Positions 42,006-50,444 are shown, counted from the stretch's first letter. The stretch: 64,000 bases of DNA from Ruminococcus sp. (GCA_022779485.1 JALFTC010000027.1:1-64000), one strand, 5' to 3'. Made by a program: numbers and translations. Notes: generated from the letters alone by a model not told the origin.

Positions 42006-43199
42006 TCATTTAATAAATTTTTTTGCTGTTTCGGCAAGTAGCTTGATTCCCTTTTCAAGCTGTTCGTCAGTCGGTGTTGAAAAGTTCACCCTAAAGGTGT
42101 GGCACTCAAGACTTTCGTCTGTCAAAAAGGCATTGCCCGGCACTACGCACACCTTATTAAGGACAGCATCCTTGCAAAACTGTGGCATATCCACATACTT
42201 TGGCAGACTGCACATTGTGAAAAGTCCACCTGTGATTTTGGAGTAGGTAATTCCCAAAGGAACTAAATACTCATCCATTAAATCCATCATATACTGCGCC
42301 TTTTTGCTGTATATTCTGCGGAGCTTTTCAAGGTGTCCGTCAAAGTCATACTTTGTCATAAATTCATAGCACACCATCTGTGCCCACATATTTGTGTGAA
42401 CATCATTACTCTGCTTGCACACAACAAGCTTTTGGAATACAGGCTTTGGTGCTATAACATAGGCAACACGCATACCGGGGGAAATAACCTTGCTCATTGA
42501 ACCGGCGTAAATTACAATTCCCTCTGTATCAAGGCTTTTTATGCAAGGCACATATTCTCCCGAATATCTAAGGTCGCCGTAGGGGTTATCCTCCAAAATC
42601 AGAACTCCGTACTCCTTTGCAAGAGCATACATCTTCTTCCTCTTTTCAAGGCTCATTGTAATGCCTGACGGATTTTGAAAGTTTGGTATTGTGTAAATAA
42701 TTTTTGAATTTTTGTTTTCCTTTAGTGCGTTTTCAAGGGCGGTCATATCCATTCCGTCACTTTCAACAGGAACACCCACAAGCTTTGCATTGTAGCTTCT
42801 GAATGTGTTGAGAGAGCCGATAAAGGACGGTGCCTCTGTGATTATAACATCTCCCTCGTTTACAAGAGCCTTTGCTGTCAAATCCATAATCTGCTGTGCG
42901 CCTGTTGTGATGAGAATATCGTCCTCATCAGTACCCACATTGTGCTTTTCTTTCATATATTCCGTAAGGGCAGACCTAAGGAGAGGATAGCCCTCGGATA
43001 TACCGTACTGCAAAACACCGATTGGGTTATCCTCAAACAGCTTTTTGGATATTTCCTCAATTTCCTTTACAGGAAAAGCCTCGGGGCTTGGGTTACCTGC
43101 CGAAAGCGAAACCACCTCGGGGTCGGCGGCATATTTGAAAATCTCCCTTATTGCAGATGGCTTAAGAGACTGCACTCTGTCGCTGAACTTATATTCCAT
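42006..43199 (-). CDS. PLP-dependent aminotransferase, class I/II
   Basis: Fold-type I aminotransferase of the LysN/aromatic (2-aminoadipate or KatA-like) group. The 397-residue protein shows VSLSAGNPSPEAFPV, GISEGYPLLRSALTEYM, IYTIPNFQNPSGITMSLEKRKKMYALAKEYGVLILEDNPYGDLRY and the PLP lysine in IVIYAGSMSKVISPGMRVAYV. ATG at 43199 follows AAAGGTGG; longer readings lack a ribosome binding site. Being upstream of trpS and beside trp genes, it may act on aromatic amino acids; this is inference. Confidence 0.92.
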   Translation of the reverse strand: MEYKFSDRVQSLKPSAIREIFKYAADPEVVSLSAGNPSPEAFPVKEIEEISKKLFEDNPIGVLQYGISEGYPLLRSALTEYMKEKHNVGTDEDDILITTGAQQIMDLTAKALVNEGDVIITEAPSFIGSLNTFRSYNAKLVGVPVESDGMDMTALENALKENKNSKIIYTIPNFQNPSGITMSLEKRKKMYALAKEYGVLILEDNPYGDLRYSGEYVPCIKSLDTEGIVIYAGSMSKVISPGMRVAYVIAPKPVFQKLVVCKQSNDVHTNMWAQMVCYEFMTKYDFDGHLEKLRRIYSKKAQYMMDLMDEYLVPLGITYSKITGGLFTMCSLPKYVDMPQFCKDAVLNKVCVVPGNAFLTDESLECHTFRVNFSTPTDEQLEKGIKLLAETAKKFIK

Positions 43200-43407
43200 T
43201 GTGTTACCACCTTTTAAATATATACCAATAATACATACTGATATTCTATCACAATATAATGAAAAGTGCAATAAAACTCAACTTCATAAATTTACGTTTC
43301 AAATTTTTGTTATTTCCTGTTGTAATTAATGTTGTTTTGTATTATACTAAATCTATGTAACTATGTATAAAGTTTTGATATATATAAAAGTTTTGCGAGG
43401 TAAATTG

Positions 43408-44685
43408 ATGGCTAAAAGAAGATACTCGGATCAAAGTCCCAGAACATATAATGATGATTTTTATATTGGTATGTCAACAGAATACGGACAGCTTTCTACT
43501 GACCAGCGTCGCAGACAAAGAGCAAGAAAACGTGCTGCTGCAAGGAGAAGAAGAAACAACAGAATCAAAATTGTACTCTGCGGAATTCTGCTACTTGCAA
43601 TAATTGTAACTATTGTGGTACTTATCTGCACAGGTATCAAAAGCTGTGTAAGCGGTGACAGTACACAGACCGGCGGTTTTCAGCCTGCCACAAGCTCAAA
43701 AAATAACAACAAGGGCGGTTCGACTGCTCCTAAAAACACCTCCGGCGACAGCGACCCACTAAGCTTTGTTGCTCCTGAAATTAAGGATGACAACTCAAAG
43801 GGTACCTTTAGCAGTCAAAACGGTGCAGTATATCTTTGGAAGGACAGTGCTTACGAGATTTTCGGTGCGTCTGCCGACAGAAGTGACATTTACTCCGATG
43901 TTATCAACGAGGCGTCAGACCACTTGGGAAAAGATATAAAGGTGTACAGCATTATGGTTCCTCTTCACGCCGAGATGAGCCTGCCTCAAAGACTAAAGGA
44001 CGAGGCAGGATGCACCAATGAGGCTGACAACATTTACAATGCGTACAGCAAGTTTGAAAGTGCACAGCCAATCAATGTTTACAACACCTTGGCACAGCAC
44101 AACAGCGAATACATCTACTTTAAGTCTGACCACCACTGGACAGGACTTGGTGCATACTATGCATACACAGCTTTCTGCGAACAGACAAATCAAAAACCAA
44201 TGACAATTTCCGAAGAGGGAACTCACAAGATAGACGGCTTTACCGGTTCTTTCCACACCTACGGAACAGGACTTTCCGACACAGTTTACTACTACGACTT
44301 ACCGTACAGCACAAGCTGTAAGATTTATTCTTCTCCTGATTCCCAGGGACAGGACGCTGATATTTACTATCAAGGCGAAACAGGTGGAGAAAACTCCTAC
44401 GGAGTATTCATAAACGGCGACCAGCCTATTTTCACAATCGACTCAGAGTGCGGTACAAACAAGAAGATTGCTGTTGTAAAAGAGAGCTTTGGTAACGCAT
44501 TCGTTCCTTATCTGTCGGCAAATTACAGCCAAATTCATGTTTTGGATATGAGATACTGCGGAATAACAGACCTTAAAAAATATTGTGAGGATAACGGCAT
44601 AGAAGAGGTTATGTTCATCAATAACCTTATGTCTGCAAATTCCGGCGACAGAATTACCGATTTGGAAAAACTGATAGGAAAATAA
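43408..44685 (+). CDS. DHHW-family membrane-anchored protein (AlgX/AlgJ-like)
   Basis: A 425-residue protein: basic cytosolic N-terminus (RRRQRARKRAAARRRRNNR), one membrane helix (about 50-72), a Gly/Ser/Thr/Asn-rich linker, then a DHHW domain recognised by YIYFKSDHHWTGLGAYYAYTAFCEQ. A late block, IAVVKESFGNAFVPYLSANYSQIHVLDMRY, is typical of SGNH-like folds in this family. Relatives assist O-acetylation of exported polysaccharides, but no MBOAT acyltransferase gene is near. ATG at 43408 follows GAGGTAAA. Confidence 0.85.
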   Translation: MAKRRYSDQSPRTYNDDFYIGMSTEYGQLSTDQRRRQRARKRAAARRRRNNRIKIVLCGILLLAIIVTIVVLICTGIKSCVSGDSTQTGGFQPATSSKNNNKGGSTAPKNTSGDSDPLSFVAPEIKDDNSKGTFSSQNGAVYLWKDSAYEIFGASADRSDIYSDVINEASDHLGKDIKVYSIMVPLHAEMSLPQRLKDEAGCTNEADNIYNAYSKFESAQPINVYNTLAQHNSEYIYFKSDHHWTGLGAYYAYTAFCEQTNQKPMTISEEGTHKIDGFTGSFHTYGTGLSDTVYYYDLPYSTSCKIYSSPDSQGQDADIYYQGETGGENSYGVFINGDQPIFTIDSECGTNKKIAVVKESFGNAFVPYLSANYSQIHVLDMRYCGITDLKKYCEDNGIEEVMFINNLMSANSGDRITDLEKLIGK

Positions 44686-44733
44686 AAAACATCAGGCTAT
44701 AAGGCAAAAATATATTACGGGAGGTGAAAATCA

Positions 44734-45429
44734 ATGCTTGCAAAAAGGGTAACTGTTAATTTGTTCGGTCAAATTTCCGACACACTTTACAGTGGATACA
44801 TTACCGGAGAAAACAACGAAAACATCAAAGCCTTTGTTATCTCCTCAAAAACGCTGAGCCAAAGCAGTGTGGGCGGTCAGGTAATTGCCACCCTTAACCT
44901 TGAGGACAGCACCGAACAGCGAGTTGTTGTTGCTCCCGACAGAGAGATTTACTACGAACCTCAAATACTTAATACACTCAGCTGTGTAAACAACCTGAAA
45001 ATCAAGGACATTAACTGCCTTTACGAAAAAAGCTGTGGAGCATTGATATTCTACCGTAATAAGCAGGGTGTAAGGGTCCTGCTTGTAAAGAATCACAACG
45101 GAAGATACTGGAGCTTTCCAAAAGGACATATGGAGCTTAACGAAACAGAAAAAGAAACAGCTGTTCGTGAAATCAAGGAAGAAACCAACCTTGATGTAAA
45201 AATCATTGACGGTTTTAGAGAAGTCAGTGACTATTGTCCCTTTGGAAATATCAAGAAAAGGGTTGTGTTCTTTTTGGCACAGGCATTTACTGATGATGTG
45301 GTTGACCAGCCTGAGGAAATCGACAGCCACATTTGGGTGGATATTCAGCAGGCAAGGAAGAACTGCACCTATGAAAACGACCTTAGAGTTATTGACAAGG
45401 CTGAACTTTTGATAAATCAAAGTAAATAA
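44734..45429 (+). CDS. NUDIX hydrolase with an extra N-terminal domain
   Basis: Residues about 100-231 form a NUDIX domain. The box reads G-HMELN-E-TEKETAV-REIKEETN, with the final Gly of the consensus replaced by Asn. It would hydrolyse a nucleoside diphosphate linked to another group, perhaps a diadenosine polyphosphate type given the WSFPKGHMEL start. The first about 100 residues (LFGQISDTLYSGYITGENNENIKAFVIS) are a separate beta-rich domain I do not recognise. GGGAGGTGA ribosome binding site; 48 nt after the DHHW gene, so probably co-transcribed. Confidence 0.88.
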   Translation: MLAKRVTVNLFGQISDTLYSGYITGENNENIKAFVISSKTLSQSSVGGQVIATLNLEDSTEQRVVVAPDREIYYEPQILNTLSCVNNLKIKDINCLYEKSCGALIFYRNKQGVRVLLVKNHNGRYWSFPKGHMELNETEKETAVREIKEETNLDVKIIDGFREVSDYCPFGNIKKRVVFFLAQAFTDDVVDQPEEIDSHIWVDIQQARKNCTYENDLRVIDKAELLINQSK

Positions 45430-45457
45430 TCAAAGTGGATAATCAAAACAAACGATT

Positions 45458-45492
45458 AAAGGACTGTGGCAAGATTGCACAGTCCTTTTTAT
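45458..45492. terminator. Intrinsic terminator between NUDIX and second DHHW gene
   Basis: Perfect 11-bp stem AAAGGACTGTG/CACAGTCCTTT plus TTTTT; serves the plus-strand pair and possibly the convergent gene. Confidence 0.92.
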
Positions 45493-45514
45493 GTTTCTGT
45501 ATGTGTTTTTTATG

Positions 45515-46645
45515 TCACTCTAAAAATGCAAAGTCCTTGTCCTCAAGGAAATTATCCATACTCATACAAATAAGGACTTTGTCAAATTTATCCTTTTTAA
45601 CAATTTCTTCGCTAACTGATTTTTTGTAGTATCTCATATCAACCAAGGTAATTTGGGAAAATTTCTCGCTTAAAAACGGTGCAAGACAATGACTAAAGCT
45701 GTCCTTAATCACAAGGAGCTTTTCTTTGCCCTTATTATCCGGATTTTTTACGGTAGTCACAGGGTTATTTCCGTTTAAAAATACTGTATATTTGTCTGCA
45801 CCCTCAAGCTGTTTTGGGAAAAACATTGATTTGTAGGCTGTTGTTTTTCCGTTAGCCGTAATTTCACAGGTGGAATGATTATCCCTGTTTTTCCACACCT
45901 CAATGGTATCGCTTTCGTTAAGCCAAAAACCTGATGTATTGTAGGTTGTGCCGTAAAAATCGGGAGTTTTTTCAACGATATATCCGTTCTTTTCCTTTAC
46001 CTCTATCCCCCACTTTTCACACAGGCTTTGATACGCAAGGTAGGCACCCACTGTTGTCCAGTGGTGGTCGGTTTTATAGTAAATCTGCGTACTGTTTTTG
46101 TGGCTATTAAAGGTATCCCTTAAGTCAACAAAGCCAAGTCCGTTCTTTTGACAGAATGACTCTATCCTGTTGTAATACCGGTCATCATTGTAATTTTTGT
46201 GAACTAAGGGCAGTTTGTCCTCCATAATATAGCCTGTTGACGGGACTATCATAACCGTTGTGTCTATACCTGTTTTATCCTTAAAATCTGCTGTAACCGA
46301 AAGGTTCAGGTCAAGTCGGGAATCTGTTGCAGGTTCGTTTATAAGGTATCCGTCACTGCACTTGTACACGCCGTCACTGCCATTGTTAAGGACAGCAATG
46401 TTGGAATAGCTGTTAACTCCCATAAATACATCCCTAAGCACCATATGGTCGTTAATGTAGTTTTCAAAATCAGTTTCAAAGGTACCGTCAGTTAAGGACT
46501 GTACGGAAATTTCGGGAAATCCCTGCAAATAACGCTTTTCCTTTGGACTAAAGTCACTTTTGGGCAATACCCAAAACAGTACTGCAAAAATGCCTATAAA
46601 TGCAACAAAAATCACAGAAATAATATATTTGGATTTGCTTGTCAT
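45515..46645 (-). CDS. Second DHHW-family protein
   Basis: 376 residues. One N-terminal membrane anchor (about 8-28), then ENYINDHMVLRDVFMGVNSYSNIAVLN, the classic DHHW N-terminal block, IYYKTDHHWTTVGAYLAYQSLCEKWG, and a C-terminal LLVIKDSFSHCLAPFLSEKFSQITLVDMRYY. It shares the DHHW core and the final block with the gene at 43408 and lies convergent to it across the NUDIX gene. This one keeps the longer canonical N-terminus. Probable envelope polysaccharide modification; no acyltransferase partner nearby. Confidence 0.88.
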   Translation of the reverse strand: MTSKSKYIISVIFVAFIGIFAVLFWVLPKSDFSPKEKRYLQGFPEISVQSLTDGTFETDFENYINDHMVLRDVFMGVNSYSNIAVLNNGSDGVYKCSDGYLINEPATDSRLDLNLSVTADFKDKTGIDTTVMIVPSTGYIMEDKLPLVHKNYNDDRYYNRIESFCQKNGLGFVDLRDTFNSHKNSTQIYYKTDHHWTTVGAYLAYQSLCEKWGIEVKEKNGYIVEKTPDFYGTTYNTSGFWLNESDTIEVWKNRDNHSTCEITANGKTTAYKSMFFPKQLEGADKYTVFLNGNNPVTTVKNPDNKGKEKLLVIKDSFSHCLAPFLSEKFSQITLVDMRYYKKSVSEEIVKKDKFDKVLICMSMDNFLEDKDFAFLE

Positions 46646-46705
46646 ATCGCCAACTCCAATCTGTACTAATTGTATATCCTTTTATATTTTTAGTCAATTA
46701 ACTAA

Positions 46706-46734
46706 TTGTAATAATTTTAGTATGGATGTATAAT
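46706..46734 (+). promoter_or_regulatory. Promoter of the ComEA-like gene
   Basis: TTGTAA (46706-46711), 17-nt spacer, TATAAT (46729-46734), 18 nt before the ATG. Confidence 0.8.
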
Positions 46735-46751
46735 TTAATTGGTGAAAAATA

Positions 46752-47111
46752 ATGAAGAGAAAAATTAGCACAGAAAGATTTATTATATTAATCGGGATTA
46801 TTTTTATAGCAATAATTCTTGTTGTAAACCTGTTTGCAGATTTTATCCCCCACACCCTTAAAACGGCAGATGTCCACAAGGCAGAAAACACAACACAGGC
46901 TGTTACTACCATACCTGTAATGATTAATATAAATACAGCCAATGTCTATATCCTTGCAGATTTACAGAATGTGGGAGAGCAAAAGGCGAAGAATATTGTT
47001 GCATATCGGAGAAAACACGGAAAATTTCGCTCCGTTGATGATATAGTCAATGTGCCGGGCATAGGTAAAAATACATTAGAGATGAACAAGGACAGATTGA
47101 CGGTAGAATGA
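46752..47111 (+). CDS. ComEA-like helix-hairpin-helix DNA-binding protein
   Basis: 119 residues: an N-terminal membrane anchor (about 9-30), a short linker, then a ComEA domain beginning ININTANVYILADLQNVGEQKAKNIVAYRRKHGKFRSVDDIVNVPGIGKNTLEMNKDRLTV with two HhH motifs. ComEA binds incoming DNA at the outer face of the membrane during transformation. It is shorter than Bacillus ComEA and no comEC is adjacent, so a role in DNA uptake is plausible but not shown. Confidence 0.85.
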   Translation: MKRKISTERFIILIGIIFIAIILVVNLFADFIPHTLKTADVHKAENTTQAVTTIPVMININTANVYILADLQNVGEQKAKNIVAYRRKHGKFRSVDDIVNVPGIGKNTLEMNKDRLTVE

Positions 47112-47119
47112 TTAAGGTT

Positions 47120-47154
47120 AGGGAAACACTGATTAACTTATTCTGTGTTTCCCT
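47120..47154. repeat. Short inverted repeat made of two repeat-family ends
   Basis: AGGGAAACAC (47120-47129) and GTGTTTCCCT (47145-47154), with CTGATTAA-like sequence inside as in the 15-bp ends of the large repeats. It looks like an internally deleted 35-bp copy or a terminator built from one. It overlaps the last codons of the histidine kinase gene (GNTE and stop). Confidence 0.6.
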
Positions 47155-48466
47155 TGACCTTTAAAACCACTGTTGCCAACAAAAATCCCTCGTCCTCATA
47201 GTATCTCAGTTCACCGTCATACTTTTCAACTGTTTCCCTTATAATGCTTATACCCCTACCGTGATACTTATTATCCTTACTTGTGACAAAATTGGGGTTG
47301 CTTTTAAGGACAGATTTTTCGATCTTATTTTTGCACACTATAATATAGTAGTTATTGTGGCGGGAAATTTCTATACCCATTACACGCCTTTCCCTTTGGC
47401 AACCCTTTAGGTATTCAATAGCGTTATCACAAAGGTTACCCACTATGGAAACAATATCCATATTGTTTGGCAGTGAAAGCATATTGTCCTCAATATTAAT
47501 CTTAAAATTAATACCCTCTCTTACAGCCTTGTCCTGCTCAACATTAAGCACCGCATTGAGCAAGGGATTTTGTGTAGAAACCGGTGTATATACGCTTTCT
47601 AAATTCTTTTTACTGTTACTGCAATATTCAATCGCAGAGTCATATTCCTTGTTTTTAATTAGCTCACTTATACACAAAAGCTGATTGTTCATATCGTGCT
47701 TTATGTTGGAGATATGCTCCACCTGTTGGTTAGCACTTAAAATGCTGTTTTCATACAGCTGTTCCCTTTGCTTTGACAGCAACAGCTTTGTTTTTATTTG
47801 ATGCTGTCTGCTGATACGAGTCATCATATGCCATACAATAACGGTTATTACAATCATACTACTGCAAATCAAAAAGAGATATGGCAAAATATCAGAACGA
47901 AAATCAGTAATTGTAATCACTTCTAAGGTAGAATAAACTACCACCATGGAAAGAATGGGAATAAGAACAAATGCCACAATGTCACTTTTCTTAACAAGCC
48001 TAAGGTCGGTTGACCTAAACTTCAGAATAATCAAATAGACAAGAAGCGTTGCAAGATTTATAAAAATTATACAAAGCAGTCTGTATACAGAGGACTTTGT
48101 CGCCAAATTGTAATAGGACACTCCCGAAAGATAGCTGACAAGATAGGCAAAAACATAACTTATAACAGTGTTTATAAGGTAGGTAAACACCGGCACAATA
48201 ATTCGTGATGCTATATTGCCCTTTAAAAATAAGATAGAGTAAAGCTCCAAAATAATTATATAAACAGCCGAGCTTTCTATAACAGCAAAGTTATTGTAAA
48301 AAGTAAAGAAATTTAGTGCGGAAAAAATAACAAACACCGTACCGGCATATGCAATTATATCCTTCGCATTAACTTTATCGGGCTTAAAAAAGAAAAATAT
48401 AAATCCTAAAAAAACTACCCCTTGAAACAGATTTGTCAGAACCTCAATAACAATGTTACCCAACAT
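47138..48466 (-). CDS. Sensor histidine kinase, AgrC/GHKL type
   Basis: A 442-residue kinase. Six to seven membrane helices cover residues about 5-220. The cytosolic part shows the HPK10-type H box HISNIKHDMNNQLLCISELIKNKEYDSAIEY, the N box IVGNLCDNAIEYLKG and the G box HGRGISIIRETVEKYDG. These are features of peptide-sensing AgrC-like kinases that pair with LytTR regulators. It overlaps the regulator gene by 11 nt. The last residues (GNTE) lie in a repeat-like sequence. No agrB or agrD is adjacent. Confidence 0.9.
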   Translation of the reverse strand: MLGNIVIEVLTNLFQGVVFLGFIFFFFKPDKVNAKDIIAYAGTVFVIFSALNFFTFYNNFAVIESSAVYIIILELYSILFLKGNIASRIIVPVFTYLINTVISYVFAYLVSYLSGVSYYNLATKSSVYRLLCIIFINLATLLVYLIILKFRSTDLRLVKKSDIVAFVLIPILSMVVVYSTLEVITITDFRSDILPYLFLICSSMIVITVIVWHMMTRISRQHQIKTKLLLSKQREQLYENSILSANQQVEHISNIKHDMNNQLLCISELIKNKEYDSAIEYCSNSKKNLESVYTPVSTQNPLLNAVLNVEQDKAVREGINFKINIEDNMLSLPNNMDIVSIVGNLCDNAIEYLKGCQRERRVMGIEISRHNNYYIIVCKNKIEKSVLKSNPNFVTSKDNKYHGRGISIIRETVEKYDGELRYYEDEGFLLATVVLKVKGNTE

Positions 48467-49169
48467 TATCCACCATCCAACTGTAATAATTACTTCTAAA
48501 TTCAGCTCTGTATCTTCTGCTGATGGGCAAATGCTTCCCGCTTTGCAAGATTACTTCATGTGTTGTAAGTTCTCGAATGTGTATAGGGTTAACAAGGCAA
48601 CCTAAGCTAAGTCTTAGGAAACGACATTTGCAAAGCTTTTTTTCAATTCCGGCCACTGTTCCTCTTTCTCTGTATTTTTCTTTCTTTGTGTAGAAGAACA
48701 GATAATTATTAACCTTTTCTATAAATTCTATATCTTTAATTTTAAGCACAACAGTAGTTCTTCCCTCTTTAAGGTAATATTCAAAGGGGGTTTCTGTTTT
48801 ATCAATAATTTTTTTAAGGCAATAGAGGGTCTCCTCCTTGTAGTCGGACTTTCTTATAAATGTAAGAGGATGCTTTTTTAAAGCGTCAAACACCATTTCG
48901 TCCTTGCCTGTAAGAAAGGCTATGTAAGGGAGTTCTCCGTCACTTGATATTTTTGAAATAGCATCGTAAACCTCAAAACCATTTATTTTCGGCATATCAA
49001 TATCAAGAAAAATCAGGGAAAATTCTTCAAATCTATCTATCAAATCACTTCCGCTGTATATCGGCTCTACCTTTCCTTGTATATTTAACTCCTTCAACTG
49101 ATTTTCTAACCATTCTTTAATAATAAGGCAAAACTTTTTGTCATCATCACAAACTGCAATTTTAGTCAC
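48456..49169 (-). CDS. LytTR-family response regulator (AgrA-like)
   Basis: Receiver domain (IAVCDDDKKFCLIIKEWL with the acidic pocket; phospho-Asp in SLIFLDIDMPKINGFEVY; FIRKSDY near the Lys) followed by a LytTR DNA-binding domain (VNNYLFFYTKKEKYRERGTVAGIEKKL, FLRLSLGCLVNPIHIRELTTHEVILQSGKHLPISRRY). The start is ambiguous: ATG at 49181 directly abuts AAAGGA, so GTG at 49169, giving MTKIAVCDDD and 237 residues, is preferred. First gene of the two-component operon. Confidence 0.9.
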   Translation of the reverse strand: MTKIAVCDDDKKFCLIIKEWLENQLKELNIQGKVEPIYSGSDLIDRFEEFSLIFLDIDMPKINGFEVYDAISKISSDGELPYIAFLTGKDEMVFDALKKHPLTFIRKSDYKEETLYCLKKIIDKTETPFEYYLKEGRTTVVLKIKDIEFIEKVNNYLFFYTKKEKYRERGTVAGIEKKLCKCRFLRLSLGCLVNPIHIRELTTHEVILQSGKHLPISRRYRAEFRSNYYSWMVDNVG

Positions 49170-49286
49170 AATTATGATCATTCCTTTCGTTTTTCGCTAA
49201 TCACTCTTATGCGTGAAAACATATCACTACTATACCACAAAATTTCTATTATTAAAACACTATCCGCAAAAATAAAGCTTTATATG

Positions 49287-49315
49287 GCAAAATCCCCTCT
49301 AAAAGGGGATTTTGC
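49287..49315. terminator. Intrinsic terminator downstream of lexA
   Basis: Stem GCAAAATCCCCT/AGGGGATTTTGC with a short loop; bidirectional appearance, about 95 nt past the lexA stop. Confidence 0.8.
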
Positions 49316-49409
49316 AAGTTGGATTTTCCAAATTAATTTTCACATTGTAACTCAGTTTTCCTGTTTTTTCGGATAAATTTTATCAAAAACAGATATTAAA
49401 AACAAAGGT

Positions 49410-50000
49410 CTATTCGTAATTTCTCACCAGGCTGATTACCTTGCCAAGCAAAACCACTTCATCAACAATAATAGGTTCAAAAAGTTCATTTTCAGGCTGT
49501 AAACGATAGTGACCGTTTTCCTTGTAAAATCTTTTACAGGTTGCCTCCTCCTCCATAAGGGCAATGACAATTTCTCCGTTGTTAGCCACGGGAGTGCGTT
49601 GCACAATAACAATGTCACCGTCAAGGATACCTGCGTTAATCATAGACTCACCGTCAATACGCAGAGCAAAAATCTCTCTGCCCCTTATAAAGCTCTCCTT
49701 AACAGGAACATACCCCTCAATATCCTCCACTGCCAAGGCAGGCAAACCGGCTGTTACCCTGCCAAGTACGGGGATTTGCTTTGTGCGTTCTTCACCTGCT
49801 ATGCGTATGCAACGGTTAAGACCCTTGTCACGCTCAATAAGACCTCTGTCCTCCAAAGTTTTAAGATGCAAATGGACAGTAGAGGTCGACTTTAGTCCTG
49901 TGTGCTGACAAATTTCACGAACAGAAGGAACTCTGCCCTCCTCACAACATTCCTTAACATAGTCAAACACCTTTTGTTGACTCTTTGACAATGGTTTCAT
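49410..50000 (-). CDS. lexA: SOS repressor LexA
   Basis: Represses DNA-damage genes and cleaves itself when RecA is activated. 196 residues: N-terminal winged helix (LSKSQQKVFDYVKECCEEGRVPSVREICQHTGLKSTSTVHLHLKTLEDRGLIERD), cleavage site Ala-Gly in GRVTAGLPALAVEDIEGYVPV, catalytic Ser in RIDGESMINAGILDGDIVIV, and catalytic Lys in ATCKRFYKENGHYRLQPEN. Its promoter overlaps a palindrome fitting a LexA box, so autoregulation is likely. Confidence 0.97.
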   Translation of the reverse strand: MKPLSKSQQKVFDYVKECCEEGRVPSVREICQHTGLKSTSTVHLHLKTLEDRGLIERDKGLNRCIRIAGEERTKQIPVLGRVTAGLPALAVEDIEGYVPVKESFIRGREIFALRIDGESMINAGILDGDIVIVQRTPVANNGEIVIALMEEEATCKRFYKENGHYRLQPENELFEPIIVDEVVLLGKVISLVRNYE

Positions 50001-50024
50001 ATAATCACCGCCTTATTTTTTAAT

Positions 50025-50065
50025 ATTATAACACAGTCTTTCAGAAAAATCAAACATTTGTTTGA
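50025..50065 (-). promoter_or_regulatory. lexA promoter and probable LexA box
   Basis: Minus strand TTGATT (50053-50048), 17-nt spacer, TATAAT (50030-50025). The palindrome TCAAACATTTGTTTGA (50050-50065) overlaps the -35. It differs by one base per arm from the Gram-positive LexA box CGAACRNRYGTTYG. Confidence 0.75.
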
Positions 50066-50148
50066 AATTTATTCCCAAAATATTTACATTTCCAAAGGCA
50101 ATGTGCACATTTTCACATAAACAACAAATAATTTTCAAATAAACATAA

Positions 50149-50166
50149 CCCCTATTTCATATAAGG
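50149..50166 (-). terminator. Weak hairpin after the 19-residue peptide gene
   Basis: ACCCCT/AGGGGT 6-bp stem, followed on the minus strand by TATGTTTATTTG. A third ACCCCT at 50282-50287 could pair with the same AGGGGT on the plus strand, so the element may have alternative folds. Confidence 0.45.
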
Positions 50167-50177
50167 GGTATATACTT

Positions 50178-50237
50178 CTAACTGTACTTAAGAAATGGAG
50201 CCGCAACCATTTCAATACTGTAATAGTATAAGTACAT
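50178..50237 (-). CDS. Possible 19-residue peptide gene
   Basis: MYLYYYSIEMVAAPFLKYS, then TAG. The ATG is 8 nt from a very strong ribosome binding site GAGGAGGG (50245-50252), better than that of most genes here. A possible -10 TACAAT (50282-50277) with TTGTTT 16 nt upstream, and a hairpin after the stop, make a complete miniature gene upstream of lexA. The peptide is aromatic and amphipathic, not obviously membrane-spanning. Function unknown. The same DNA can fold as a branched RNA on either strand, so it may be an RNA gene instead. Confidence 0.4.
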   Translation of the reverse strand: MYLYYYSIEMVAAPFLKYS

Positions 50238-50300
50238 TGTTCTACCCTCCTCAATGTAATCAAAGAATAGATTTACATTGTACCCCTCATTTTTAATGAA

Positions 50301-50338
50301 ACAAAGCACCGAGCCATCCGCAAGGTTCGGTGCTTTGT
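50301..50338. terminator. Strong hairpin, orientation unclear
   Basis: Perfect 12-bp arms ACAAAGCACCGA/TCGGTGCTTTGT with further CC/GG pairing inside. The T tails are weak on both strands (TCGTTTG on plus, TTCATTA on minus). It could end a plus-strand RNA made from 50150 onward. Confidence 0.6.
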
Positions 50339-50415
50339 CGTTTGTGACATCTTTTTCAAATCAAATATGCGTTAAAAAAGCTTGAAAAAAGTTATTAATT
50401 TTTTATAAAAAACTG

Positions 50416-50444
50416 TTGACATATAAAAGTAAAATTATTATAAT
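50416..50444 (+). promoter_or_regulatory. Consensus promoter of the 62-residue membrane protein
   Basis: TTGACA (50416-50421), 17-nt spacer, TATAAT (50439-50444); exact consensus, leader of about 57 nt. Confidence 0.9.

Noticed and set aside
50195..50296. 33-residue plus-strand frame with three Cys, possible peptide precursor
   Set aside because: No ribosome binding site before its ATG; the opposite strand frame has a much better one.
50149..50338. 6S RNA or a known riboswitch class
   Set aside because: Length fits 6S but the fold is branched, not one long bulged rod, and no conserved riboswitch core could be recognised.
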